Positions 55,258 to 64,000 of a DNA stretch of 64,000 nucleotides are shown here, piece by piece. The number at the start of each line of letters is the position of its first letter. The first letter of the stretch is position 1. The notes beneath the pieces are model-generated. The model was not told the origin of the DNA and did no database searches. It worked only from the letters and a program-made list of their open reading frames with translations. The translations under genes were made by a program, and so were the position numbers. Source of the stretch: Adiantum capillus-veneris (taxonomy: Eukaryota > Streptophyta > Polypodiopsida > Polypodiales > Pteridaceae); assembly GCA_014529385.2 (NCBI GenBank), contig CM043963.1, positions 102,468,912 to 102,532,911 on the forward strand, read 5' to 3'.

Positions 55258-58200
55258 TTGATGCCTGCTCCACCTGTTGAGCAACTACCGCAACACATGG
55301 TCCCTAGATCTCAAAATGTTGTACAAGCTACACCGCTACCACCTCCTGTGCTAGGACCGCAGCCCCCGCATCCAAGAGTCGCCCCTATGAACCAAGTGGG
55401 TTGCGAGCCATCTAATGCTTATGCAGATGGCTGTGAGGAGGAAATAGACACTAGTATTGCCTATGGACTTGATATATTGGAAGAGTGTCCTATATACTAC
55501 ATGGAAGATTGTTGGGGGCAAGTCAAGCCGGTTTATCAAGCTGCTGCTCTCGCATCCAGAGGTCAAAATATCAACACCCAGGCTAGGAGGCCACCTCTTC
55601 AATGCTACGAGTGTGGTGGACCACATCGGGCAGCGGAGTGCCCTATTAGGCTGCAAAAGAATGCTGCACAGATGCAAATGAATCAAGGGAGCACGTCTGC
55701 AATGCCAATACTCACATGTAATCGTTGTGGCATAGATCACTTGATTGCCCAATGCCCCTATAACCCAAATGCGCCTAAAATCACACCCCTAAATTTGGTC
55801 GAAATTGCTAGTGTGACATCGCCAATACCACCCGTCGCACCCGCTTGTGCGATTACACGGTCCATGCTTCAAGGGCCAGGCCATATCCTCGAAGAGATAG
55901 ATACCGCGTCAGTTATCCAAGCAAAGAAAAAGAAGACACGAAGGAAGAGGTCGCAGAATACGGGAAATTCAAAGCCAAGTTCCAAAACAAACATAGGAAC
56001 AGGAGATGACCCCGTGTATATGAATGACCTCGAGGATGATTCAGATTCAATCGAGACAATGGAGACTAGAACCAATACCACAAAGGGAAAGACCGACAAA
56101 GAAAACCGTAACATGGAACCAAATGAAAACCGAATAAGAGAAAACCATAAAGAGCCTTTGAAAACACCACAAGTGTTTCCAAATCCAATCCAAGACCCCC
56201 AAGATAAACCGCAGGGGCAAAAAGGGAAGAATCGTAAAAAGAAGATTGGGACGTACCCAAACCTAGTAGACGAGATTGAGCAGGTGAAACATCTAAGAGG
56301 TTTAGTGGAGGAGACTCAAAGGAAACTAGAACCAGAACCCATGCATGTCAAAATTCATGACACAATGTTTCCCACGCAAGTTCATCCACCCCACATGAAC
56401 CATAGACCGTTATCCATATCTAGTATCATCCAAGAAGGGAGTGAGGACGGGACATCAGAAAGTGAGCATACACCTTTCTTGTTGGAAAGGATGTTTAACG
56501 AAGGAATACCTGATTCCATTGAGGAATATGAGATTCCATCCTCACCAGTTTCTAGTCATGGACCTACACCCTGCAAAATGCCAATGAATGTTGCCAAACT
56601 AGTGGACTTCATGTCTTCTGAGGTCCGAACCACGATCATAGCAAAGCTGTATGGAGATCCTGAGTTATTCCTTGCACTTCGAGCATTCCTTAACGGAAAG
56701 CTACGAACGGGATTACCGCAGTTTGCGCAACCAAATAGGCCTGACTCGATTATGATTGATGAGGAAAATCATGTGCAATCACTTGACTTAGTTGGACACG
56801 AGTCTGTGATTGAGGTACCCATTAACGAATTAGGGCAGTATTTTGAAGGCGACGAGTCTAATGCGACCCTACCCATCACTACCAAGGGATTAACTATAAA
56901 GGGAATTCTTGATGGTGGTGCGGGAGTTAGCATCGTTACAAAAGATTGTTGGGAATCCATGGGAAAACCCCGCCTCAGTGTTACTAACATTCTGGTAAAT
57001 ATGGCAAATGGTACCATAGCCAAACCTATGGGGATGCTCAAGGATCTTAAGATCAAAGTTCTAGGACACAAGGTACGACATACGTTCATTGTAATGGATT
57101 TCTCTAAACACCTTATGTCATATGAAATGATTTTAGGACGACCATTCATGAGGGAAGCACAAATGGTTCATGATTGGTCTAAAAATCATGTCTATTTGCA
57201 ATTCCAAGACTCTGTCCTTAGAGTGGATTTGGTGACTGGTAAGGTACACCCCTTAGGGAGTAAAACCATTATTGATCATCGCTCTGACACCACAGTTCAC
57301 TCGGCCCCACTTCAATATTGTTACACTTGTAAGAAGGATACATACATTGGCCAAGATTCTCCTTACATGGATGTGTTACCGACTATGACGAAATCAGACA
57401 ACGTAGACTGGGTACACCTAGCTGCAACCATAGATACCTGGGGAAATAGAGGAACCACTTGGGTCACACCAGAGGGGGAAGAGGTACCACAAATTGCACC
57501 TCTAAACATGATAAGTGCCATACATGCATCTTCTAAGGGCAAGGCAATTGTAGACCAATCTGACAGTGACACCGATAGCTCAATAGAAGACTTTGACCAA
57601 CACGACTCAGACACGGACTCCCAGAGTGAAACGGATTCTGAATCTCATGAATTAGAGAGTGGAGCAAGTTCAGAGTCAAAACATTCGGAAGGATCGAGCA
57701 CATCAACCGATGATAGCTCCTCCGAGAGTGAAGAGGACACCAACGAGAACTCCTTTAGTGAGCCAGATCTAAATGCAAATCAAAAGCAGGTCTCAAATAA
57801 GAAAAAGAAAAACTTTAAGAGGCATCGATATCGAGCCAATGTACGTGCTAGGATAAAAAAGAAGAGATCCTCAGCAGAATGGCTCAGTTATATAGGAGCA
57901 TGTGATGCTCATCGAAAATTGGTAGACGATTGGGGTGAATATCTCCAAAATGTTATGTGGTGTAGACCACGACCCCATGACATAGCCCAATTAGAGATCA
58001 TAGACAAGCCAAAGTTGAGCCGCACTGCAAGGAGGCGTCAAAACCAAGAGTTAGCTCGACAACACAAGAAAGCAGAAATGGAAGCACAGAACAAAGCACA
58101 ACCAGAATCCACAGACTTGCATCCTACACCAGAACATTTCAAATCTTACACCACAGGGGAAGCAAAGGTTGTGTACACAAAAGCCCAAAGAATACCTATC

Positions 58201-60405
58201 GATGGGAATAATGGAATCTATGATGGTCCGGCAATAGTTAAAGAAATAGAATTAGTTGACCCCGGTGAAGAATCAAAACCTGTTTTTATTGCCCAAGACC
58301 TCACAGAAGTTGAAGAGGCGGTCCTCAAAGAGCTTCTCAAGGAATTCAAGGACATATTCGCTTGGACATACCATGATATGAAAGGTGTTCCACCTTCTGT
58401 GGTCCAACATACAATCCCTATGATTATCACTGCGAAGCCCGTACAACAAAGACCCTACCCGATGAATCCTAAGTACGCAAGGATCATTCAAGAAGAACTA
58501 GAAAAGCTTATCAAATGTGGGTTCATATATCCTATTGAACACTCTGAATGGGTGTCTCCAATAGTCATCGTGCCAAAAAAGAATGGGACACTCAGGGTGT
58601 GCGTGGACCTCAAAAAAGTTAATGCAGCTACTAGAAGAGACCATTACCCCCTACCATATTCCGAACATGTACTCGAAAGAGTTGCAGGCAAGGAAGCTTA
58701 TAGCTTTCTAGATGGGTACTCAGGCTACAACCAAATCACGATAGCGCTAGAGGACCAAGCTAAAACTGCCTTCATCACAGAATTTGGCGTGTTTGCATTT
58801 CGTGTGATGGCTTTTGGCTTAACAAATGCCCCTGCTACATTCCAACGATTAATAAACACTGCTTTTAAAGAATATTTGAGAGAGTTTTGTGAAGCTTTCT
58901 TAGACGACCTTTGTGTTTACTCTTCTTGGAAAGAACATCTATCATGTTTGCGGAAGGTGTTTGAAAAGTGTAGGTTATATCGTATCTCATTGAACCCGTT
59001 CAAATGCCAATTTTGGGTCAAGCATGGAGTTATTTTAGGGCATATAGTATCTAAGAATGGTATCTCAACCGATGAGAGCAAAATTAAAGTGATTCTAGAG
59101 TTACCACCACCAACCAATTACAAGGGAGTTCAAAGGTTCATGGGACACGTGGGTTATTATCGACGGTTTATTTTATTTTTCGCTGAGATAGCACGTCCTT
59201 TGTACAAGCTTCTCATTGAATTTAAATGGACTGAAGAGTGTGACCAGGCCTATGAACAATTGAAGAAAACACTAGCAAGTGCTCCGATTTTAAGGACACC
59301 TAACTGGGATGTCATTTTCCATGTGCATATTGATGCATCAAACTTTGCTATTGGGTGTGTTCTCACTCAACCAGGAGAACATAAATTGGACTATCCCATT
59401 AGCTTTGCAAGCCGTCAATTGAACGATGCTGAAAGGAACTACACCACTACAGAGCGAGAAGGTTTAGCAATGGTTTATGCAGTAAAGAAATTTCGCTACT
59501 ACCTTCTGGCAAACAAGTTTGTATTTTATGTGGATCATCAAGCGTTGCTGTATCTGGTAAACAAGCCATGCTCCACAGGAAGAATCACACGATGGTTGTT
59601 AATTCTTCTGGAGTTTGATTTCACGATTGTAGTGAGACCCGGTAAAAGGCACGTCATGGCTGATCATTTGTCTCGCATACCCAATGGTGAAGCCCCTACA
59701 GGAGTTGATGATGAATTACCCGATACTTCCCTATTCATAGTTGAGACTATGCCTGAATGGAGTGAGAACATTGTTAACTTTTTAGTTAATGGTTTTCCAC
59801 CCAAGGAACTTCGTAAGGATATCGCTCGAAGGCTAGTAAAAGAATGTGAACCCTATTGTTTGATTGCCGGAACTCTGTATAGACTAGGCAAGGACGATAT
59901 TCTTAGGCGTTGTGCCCGCGAGGATGAATATTTGTATATCTTGCAAGAAGCACATATGGGCATAGCAGGAGGACATTTTTCAGGAGACCTGACTGCTAGA
60001 AAGGTGCTGCAATCAGGCTATTGGTGGCCAACTTTATTTAAGGATGCATCACTTTTTACAAAAGGGTGTGATGAGTGCCAACGTTACAAGACCACACAGC
60101 GCAAAGACAGAATGCCCTTACATCCTATTAAAGTAACCCAACCATTTGAAAAATGGGGCTTAGACTTTGTAGGTCCAATTAGTCCCGCAGCTCGCAACAC
60201 TCAATCTCGATATATTCTAGTTGCTACGGACTATGTAACAAAGTGGGCTGAAGCTAAGGCTTCACAAAAAGCTGACGCGAGGACAACAGCTAAGTTTCTT
60301 TTTGAGAACATTATCACAAGATTTGGTTGCCCTTTTGAAATTGTTAGTGATAATGGTACCCATTTTATAAATGAGGTAATAAGGAGCTTACCACGACCTT
60401 TATGA
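55258..60405 (+). CDS. Gyp-4 Gag-Pol continuation: protease, RT, RNase H, integrase N-terminus
   Basis: This is 1715 codons in the gag frame. In order: two zinc knuckles (residues about 114-130 and 154-167); a Lys-rich linker; the first protease with active site L-D-G-G-A (Asp codon 56911, about residue 552) and M-I-L-G-R-P-F-M (about 625); and an Asp/Ser-rich stretch (about 767-840) followed by a basic one. RT comes next (V-S-P-I-V-I-V-P-K-K-N-G to F-L-D-D-L near 1213), then RNase H (about 1355-1475, ending A-D-H-L-S-R-I). The integrase H2C2 domain follows (H-x6-H and C-D-E-C near 60068), then the core with D-F-V-G-P and V-S-D-N-G-T-H-F. The frame ends by a shift near 60395, before the catalytic Glu. 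The protease has Gly where Ser or Thr normally follows Asp. Confidence 0.9.
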   Translation: MMPAPPVEQLPQHMVPRSQNVVQATPLPPPVLGPQPPHPRVAPMNQVGCEPSNAYADGCEEEIDTSIAYGLDILEECPIYYMEDCWGQVKPVYQAAALASRGQNINTQARRPPLQCYECGGPHRAAECPIRLQKNAAQMQMNQGSTSAMPILTCNRCGIDHLIAQCPYNPNAPKITPLNLVEIASVTSPIPPVAPACAITRSMLQGPGHILEEIDTASVIQAKKKKTRRKRSQNTGNSKPSSKTNIGTGDDPVYMNDLEDDSDSIETMETRTNTTKGKTDKENRNMEPNENRIRENHKEPLKTPQVFPNPIQDPQDKPQGQKGKNRKKKIGTYPNLVDEIEQVKHLRGLVEETQRKLEPEPMHVKIHDTMFPTQVHPPHMNHRPLSISSIIQEGSEDGTSESEHTPFLLERMFNEGIPDSIEEYEIPSSPVSSHGPTPCKMPMNVAKLVDFMSSEVRTTIIAKLYGDPELFLALRAFLNGKLRTGLPQFAQPNRPDSIMIDEENHVQSLDLVGHESVIEVPINELGQYFEGDESNATLPITTKGLTIKGILDGGAGVSIVTKDCWESMGKPRLSVTNILVNMANGTIAKPMGMLKDLKIKVLGHKVRHTFIVMDFSKHLMSYEMILGRPFMREAQMVHDWSKNHVYLQFQDSVLRVDLVTGKVHPLGSKTIIDHRSDTTVHSAPLQYCYTCKKDTYIGQDSPYMDVLPTMTKSDNVDWVHLAATIDTWGNRGTTWVTPEGEEVPQIAPLNMISAIHASSKGKAIVDQSDSDTDSSIEDFDQHDSDTDSQSETDSESHELESGASSESKHSEGSSTSTDDSSSESEEDTNENSFSEPDLNANQKQVSNKKKKNFKRHRYRANVRARIKKKRSSAEWLSYIGACDAHRKLVDDWGEYLQNVMWCRPRPHDIAQLEIIDKPKLSRTARRRQNQELARQHKKAEMEAQNKAQPESTDLHPTPEHFKSYTTGEAKVVYTKAQRIPIDGNNGIYDGPAIVKEIELVDPGEESKPVFIAQDLTEVEEAVLKELLKEFKDIFAWTYHDMKGVPPSVVQHTIPMIITAKPVQQRPYPMNPKYARIIQEELEKLIKCGFIYPIEHSEWVSPIVIVPKKNGTLRVCVDLKKVNAATRRDHYPLPYSEHVLERVAGKEAYSFLDGYSGYNQITIALEDQAKTAFITEFGVFAFRVMAFGLTNAPATFQRLINTAFKEYLREFCEAFLDDLCVYSSWKEHLSCLRKVFEKCRLYRISLNPFKCQFWVKHGVILGHIVSKNGISTDESKIKVILELPPPTNYKGVQRFMGHVGYYRRFILFFAEIARPLYKLLIEFKWTEECDQAYEQLKKTLASAPILRTPNWDVIFHVHIDASNFAIGCVLTQPGEHKLDYPISFASRQLNDAERNYTTTEREGLAMVYAVKKFRYYLLANKFVFYVDHQALLYLVNKPCSTGRITRWLLILLEFDFTIVVRPGKRHVMADHLSRIPNGEAPTGVDDELPDTSLFIVETMPEWSENIVNFLVNGFPPKELRKDIARRLVKECEPYCLIAGTLYRLGKDDILRRCAREDEYLYILQEAHMGIAGGHFSGDLTARKVLQSGYWWPTLFKDASLFTKGCDECQRYKTTQRKDRMPLHPIKVTQPFEKWGLDFVGPISPAARNTQSRYILVATDYVTKWAEAKASQKADARTTAKFLFENIITRFGCPFEIVSDNGTHFINEVIRSLPRPL

Positions 60406-61382
60406 TATCCCACCATAAGTCTACACCTTATTACCCGCAAGCTAATGGACAAGCCGAGAGCACCAACAAGACTCTAATCTCTATTTTAACCAAGACGGTA
60501 GAAGCTCATCGCACTGATTGGGATTTGAAGTTGACATCTACTCTATGGGCTTATCGTACTGCTTATAAAGTGGCTATTAATTGTACGCCATTCAAAATGG
60601 TATACGACCAAGAAGCGTATATGCCTTGGGAGTTTGTCATTCCTAGTCTTAGGGTAGCTTCGAAAGAAGGATGGAATGGTAACCCCTTAACCGAGCGTTT
60701 GTATATCTTAGAAAAACTAGACGAAGAGAGACAGTTGGCTGTGCAAAATGCTCTTGTGGAAAAGGATAGGAGAAAGAAGTGGTTTGATCGCCATGTGAAG
60801 GACAAGGACATCAAAGTTGGTGATAAAGTCCTTATGTATGGAGTACGTAAAGAGAAGAAAAAGTTGAAATATGCTGGTAAAGGACCATATAGAGTATGTG
60901 AAATTACCCCACAAGGTACCCTTCGTGTGGAAACTCTGGATGGAGTTGAAACCATTGGATTCCTCAATGGGAGTAAATTCAAAAGATATTATGATCCTTT
61001 AAGCCAAGAAGAACTACGGGCCATTCATCAAAAGAAGGCTGCCAAAGCACAAACAGAGTTAAACAAGATACAAGCTCAAGCTGAGGCTAAGGAGCGACAA
61101 CAACGTATAAGACAAAAACGAGAGGCTAACCTTGGAGTCACAAATGCATTCCACGTGGAAATCGAAGAGGATTGGTTGGACTCTGACACACCTCTACGAT
61201 ACCCTATTGAGTTAAATAGTGCCTATGGAAAAGTGCTATATAACGCCTTATTGGACACGGGTGCTAAATATAATCTGCTATCCTATGGGGTGTGGTGTCA
61301 GTTAGGGAAGCCACCTCTATCTGAGAGTATTATCCAAGTCAAGGGTGTCAACAAGAAAAAAACTCCGATTTTTGGAATCTAG
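60402..61382 (+). CDS. Gyp-4 integrase C-terminus, linker and start of second protease domain
   Basis: Continues the integrase after a frame shift with Y-Y-P-Q-A-N-G-Q-A-E-S (catalytic Glu), then the GPY/F module (K-G-P-Y-R-V-C-E-I near 60880). A charged coiled-coil linker follows (A-Q-A-E-A-K-E-R-Q near 61075-61100). Next is a retropepsin active site, N-A-L-L-D-T-G-A (Asp 61254-61256), with L-L-S-Y-G-V-W-C-Q-L. The frame is continuous from integrase into the protease-like domain, so the domain belongs to the polyprotein. It stops at TAG 61380-61382, and the same frame carries on afterwards. Confidence 0.85.
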   Translation: MISHHKSTPYYPQANGQAESTNKTLISILTKTVEAHRTDWDLKLTSTLWAYRTAYKVAINCTPFKMVYDQEAYMPWEFVIPSLRVASKEGWNGNPLTERLYILEKLDEERQLAVQNALVEKDRRKKWFDRHVKDKDIKVGDKVLMYGVRKEKKKLKYAGKGPYRVCEITPQGTLRVETLDGVETIGFLNGSKFKRYYDPLSQEELRAIHQKKAAKAQTELNKIQAQAEAKERQQRIRQKREANLGVTNAFHVEIEEDWLDSDTPLRYPIELNSAYGKVLYNALLDTGAKYNLLSYGVWCQLGKPPLSESIIQVKGVNKKKTPIFGI

Positions 61383-61796
61383 CACACTTTTGTCAGTTAT
61401 GACAATGGAATTGTAGCTCAAGACTTTTTGGTCATGCCTACTGGAACTATGGAGGGTAATATAAACCTAGGAAGCACATGGATGATAGCCACCAAATGCA
61501 CTATTGATTGGGGGACTGGGGGTGTCACAACGCAAAAACCAACTCTTATCCCTACCACTCAAGCCATAGTCCCTGAGATATTGCCTAAGGAAATAAAACC
61601 CAAGACATTGCATGTCCAGGAGGTTGAACCATACGTCCCCATAGCCCAACTCTCTAGATCTTCAACTGATGTAGTTGAAAGAAAGCTTGAGACACACAAG
61701 AACCATCCTAATATAACAAAGAAAGCATACAAGTGGGTCCCTAAAGCTTCTTTAGTAACTGTTGAGAGGCACATGTTAGAAAGTGACTCTGAATAG
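61383..61796 (+). pseudogene. Gyp-4 second protease domain, C-terminal half and tail
   Basis: In the same frame after the TAG: D-F-L-V-M-P near 61425 and I-N-L-G-S-T-W-M near 61461-61485, which match the position and pattern of M-M-L-G-Q-P-W in Gyp-3. A tail follows, ending Y-K-W-V-P-K-A-S near 61728-61750 and a TAG at 61794. The fold therefore looks complete apart from the one stop. Confidence 0.75.
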
Positions 61797-62141
61797 CTAA
61801 GTCGGATTTTGACTTATCGGATATTTACTGAGCTGTATTTTGCTAAGTCGGATGTAACTGTCTTTCAGTTGCAGTCTGCTGAATGTCTTGTGACTGGGTA
61901 GTTAAGTCAGATTTATCTATATAAGTGGGGAATGTATCTGCGCAAGAGGTATCTGTTCTCTGATATGAATGTGATGATGATGGTGCAGTACAGTAACTAT
62001 TCAGTGTATTGTCTCTGCTTACTCTGATATTTTTGAGTAGTCATGTTTACTGTGTCTGAATTGTTGTTAATGAAGTATGGTGGAGTAGATGGTTATTCTT
62101 GCTGTGTATGATGTTCATGTGTTGACCTAACCCACAACACA
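61797..62141 (+). repeat. Probable 5' LTR of Gyp-5
   Basis: Ends with ACAACACA directly before a primer-binding site and carries TATATAAG at 61918-61925, about 220 bp before that end. The phrase CTAAGTCGGAT recurs at 61797, 61853 and (as TTAAGTCAGAT) 61902. The left border is not defined. Confidence 0.6.
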
Positions 62142-62143
62142 TT

Positions 62144-62161
62144 TGGCGATCTCGCTGGGTT
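62144..62161 (+). other. Gyp-5 primer-binding site (possibly Arg-tRNA-like)
   Basis: TGGCGATCTCGCTGGGTT lies just after the LTR. It resembles the T-T-T-G-G-C-G-A start seen in plant elements primed by Arg tRNA, with several mismatches, so the tRNA is not certain. Confidence 0.55.
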
Positions 62162-62186
62162 AACGTTTATTTTCAAGTAATGATGC

Positions 62187-63581
62187 ATGTCAGAGGGAGA
62201 CAGGAGAGTAGGAAGAGTGTACTACACAAGGGCTCAAGCACAGGCTGGAAACATTGATCCATTTAACTATGATCATGACAATCAACAATCACCCGATGCT
62301 CAGGGGCAGCAACCTGTAGACCAAGGAGGGGTAGGATCAGGAGCAGCAGGAGAAGAGAGAGTGAGGCAATTTATTGGAGCTTTATTCCTGGCAAGAAGAA
62401 CCACCAGGAGAAGGATCCAGTTTGACCCACTTCAGGGGGCTACCAGGCAAAGACCTAGGAGACCACCACAACCCATTCCAATGGCTCAACCACCACCCAA
62501 CCCAAAGGTCAAGGCAGCCAAGTTTAGAGCAGGGAGTAAGGAAGATGCTGACTGTCATGTGGCACAGTTTGAAACTAAGTGGCAGGCAAGTGGCTATCAG
62601 GTGATGTATGCTGATGGAGTAAAGATGGAACAGTTTGCTGCCACATTGGAAGGAAAGGCCATGAGTTGGTTCAGCCAATATGGCATTGCACATTTTGCTA
62701 CTTATAATGCTTTGAAGCAGGCATTTCTGCAAAGATTTAGAAAGGAGAAGACTCCGACTGATGTCCTGAGAAAACTCAGAGACATTAAGCAAAATAAGAT
62801 GCTGGTTGAAGACTATGCACAAAAGTTCAGAATTTTAGTAGAAAGATTGCAGGGGAATGAAAGACCCACTAATGAAATGTTAGCAGGTTATTTTTTGAAA
62901 GGATTGAGAAGCAGCTTAAAGGGAGCAGTAGCTAGCATTGATATTGCTGGAGGTCTGGATGACCTTGTTACTGCTGCTGCAAGGGTGGAGAAGAGGCTTG
63001 GCATGACCAAAGCAAAAGGAAAAGAAGACAGTGACTCAGATTCAGAAGAAGCATCTGAAGACACAGATTCCAGTGGGAACTCAAATTCAGACTCACCATC
63101 AGACAGTGATGAGGAAACAGAAAAAAGAAAGAAGAAACAGAGCAGTAAGAAGAAGAAAGTCAAGCAAAAGCAGAGTATTGAGCAAGATTTGGTAGGCAAA
63201 CTTAAAAAGTTTGGTTATTCTGTTGTAGCACCTAAAGAAAAAGTGTATTGTCACATTTGTGAAAGGGATGGACATAGTACTGCTAGCTGTTGGTATAATC
63301 CAAAGAATAGAGGGCAGACAACACCTAACATAGGAAGAGGAAGACCAGAAATTGGAGCAAATCAAGCAGTACCATTTAGGGGAAGACCACCATTTCAGAG
63401 GGCAAGACCTCCTAGACCTCCTTGAAGAGAGCAGGAGAACAATAATAATAGGAGACCCTGTGTGTACTGTGGTGCACCAGATCACTGGGTAGGTCCCAAT
63501 TGTGCTTTATGGGTGAAGCATAGGGAAGAAAGGGGAATGCCCATTGTAAGGTACAATCAGCCCAATCAACCTGGAAATCAG

Positions 63582-63614
<33 letters not shown>

Positions 63615-64000
63615 AATCAGCCAGCAGCTCAGGCAAATGTAATCTTGTTTGATGTGTTTTCTCAGGATAAGCAGATTCAAGATACTGACCAAGAACAGGA
63701 GCAGCAAGGGAATGAAGAGGAACATCAATGGGCTTGTGACTGTAACCAATGTGTGCAGGAGGATCATGTTGAAGTTCTAGCAGTGACTAGGTCTAAGGAT
63801 AAAGCACCTTTGGATTGGAAGGAGCAAAAAGGGGTAAGAGACCAGGTTACAAAAAGGATTGCCAAACACCAGGCAAAGCAGGTGGATATTGAGGATGACC
63901 CAAAAGAAAAGGAAGATCAGAATAATGGGAGCAAGGAGGTGGAAAATAAACAGGATAAGGATTGGTTTGAAATACTTATTAGCTCACCTCTTCAATTATC
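62187..64000 (+). pseudogene. Gyp-5 gag (runs off the window)
   Basis: The ATG at 62187 is 25 bases after the primer site. The first 412 codons contain an N-terminal Gln/Gly-rich part, a capsid domain at about 110-270 (F-R-A-G-S, A-M-S-W-F-S-Q-Y, F-L-K-G-L-R) and an Asp/Ser-rich then Lys-rich stretch at about 275-335. A zinc knuckle C-H-I-C-E-R-D-G-H-S-T-A-S-C lies near 63250-63290. A TGA at 63423-63425 (one transition from an Arg CGA codon) interrupts. The same frame then runs open to the right edge with a second knuckle (C-V-Y-C-G-A-P-D-H) and a run of about 12 Gln near 63580-63620. No pol is inside the window. Confidence 0.85.

Larger units (their letters stand above)
52046..61796 (+). mobile_element. 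Gyp-4: Ty3/gypsy element with a post-integrase protease domain
   Basis: The best preserved element here. Leader, gag, first protease, RT, RNase H, integrase, charged linker and second retropepsin-like domain all lie in one orientation. Lesions visible: an in-frame TAG at 55231, a frame shift in the integrase near 60395 and an in-frame TAG at 61380. The 5' LTR ends at 52045. A 3' LTR is not seen, because another element's LTR and primer site begin right after the coding end; Gyp-5 may have inserted there. Confidence 0.88.

Overview
The window reads as nuclear DNA of a land plant with a large, repeat-rich genome. Primer-binding sites match plant initiator-Met and Asp tRNAs, introns are short with GTAAG donors, and LTR retrotransposons of the Ty3/gypsy and Ty1/copia type fill most of the sequence. 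I cannot place the species; a non-flowering vascular plant such as a fern is only a guess. Only one convincing host gene is present: a PHD-finger protein gene on the minus strand at about 7.0-9.3 kb.

Layout. 1-5154: a minus-strand Ty3/gypsy element (Gyp-1) with its 5' LTR, primer-binding site, gag and pol, cut by the left window edge and inserted into an older decayed element whose primer-binding site lies at 5922-5933. 6.99-9.3 kb: the host gene. 9.4-12.4 kb: intergenic DNA with a decayed coiled-coil gag fragment and a 620-bp fold-back repeat (11222-11842). 12.4-17.1 kb: a decayed minus-strand chromovirus (Gyp-2). 17.9-18.06 kb: an isolated primer-binding site and short LTR. 20287-30719: a complete but RT-less element (here LARD-1) with 1-kb LTRs, a tRNA-Asp primer site, a polypurine tract and a 5-bp target duplication CATGC. 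It has split a minus-strand copia copy whose LTR lies at 19997-20224 and whose pol lies at 30725-32704. 30.7-40.23 kb: a rearranged copia cluster with three direct 2.3-kb LTR/pol units and two inverted junctions. 40.24-48.86 kb: Gyp-3 (+). 48.9-52.05 kb: LTR-type DNA with four regularly spaced palindromes. 52.05-61.8 kb: Gyp-4 (+), the best preserved element. 61.8-64 kb: Gyp-5 (+), LTR and gag, running off the right edge.

The most unusual content is shared by Gyp-3, Gyp-4 and LARD-1. Gyp-3 and Gyp-4 encode the usual protease between gag and reverse transcriptase and also a second retropepsin-like domain after the integrase, joined to it by a conserved charged linker and followed by W-[IV]-P-K motifs. 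LARD-1 has no RT or integrase but keeps a related domain with a lost active site, plus a W-V-P-K motif. In addition, LARD-1 and the LTR region before Gyp-4 each carry arrays with a period of about 285 bp, each unit centred on a 22-26 bp palindrome of unrelated sequence.

All retroelement reading frames are broken, mostly by single in-frame stops (TAG, TAA, TGA) at positions where Gln, Arg or Trp is expected. That pattern suits deamination of methylated cytosine in silenced elements. Most coordinates of decayed genes are approximate, and no database search was possible.
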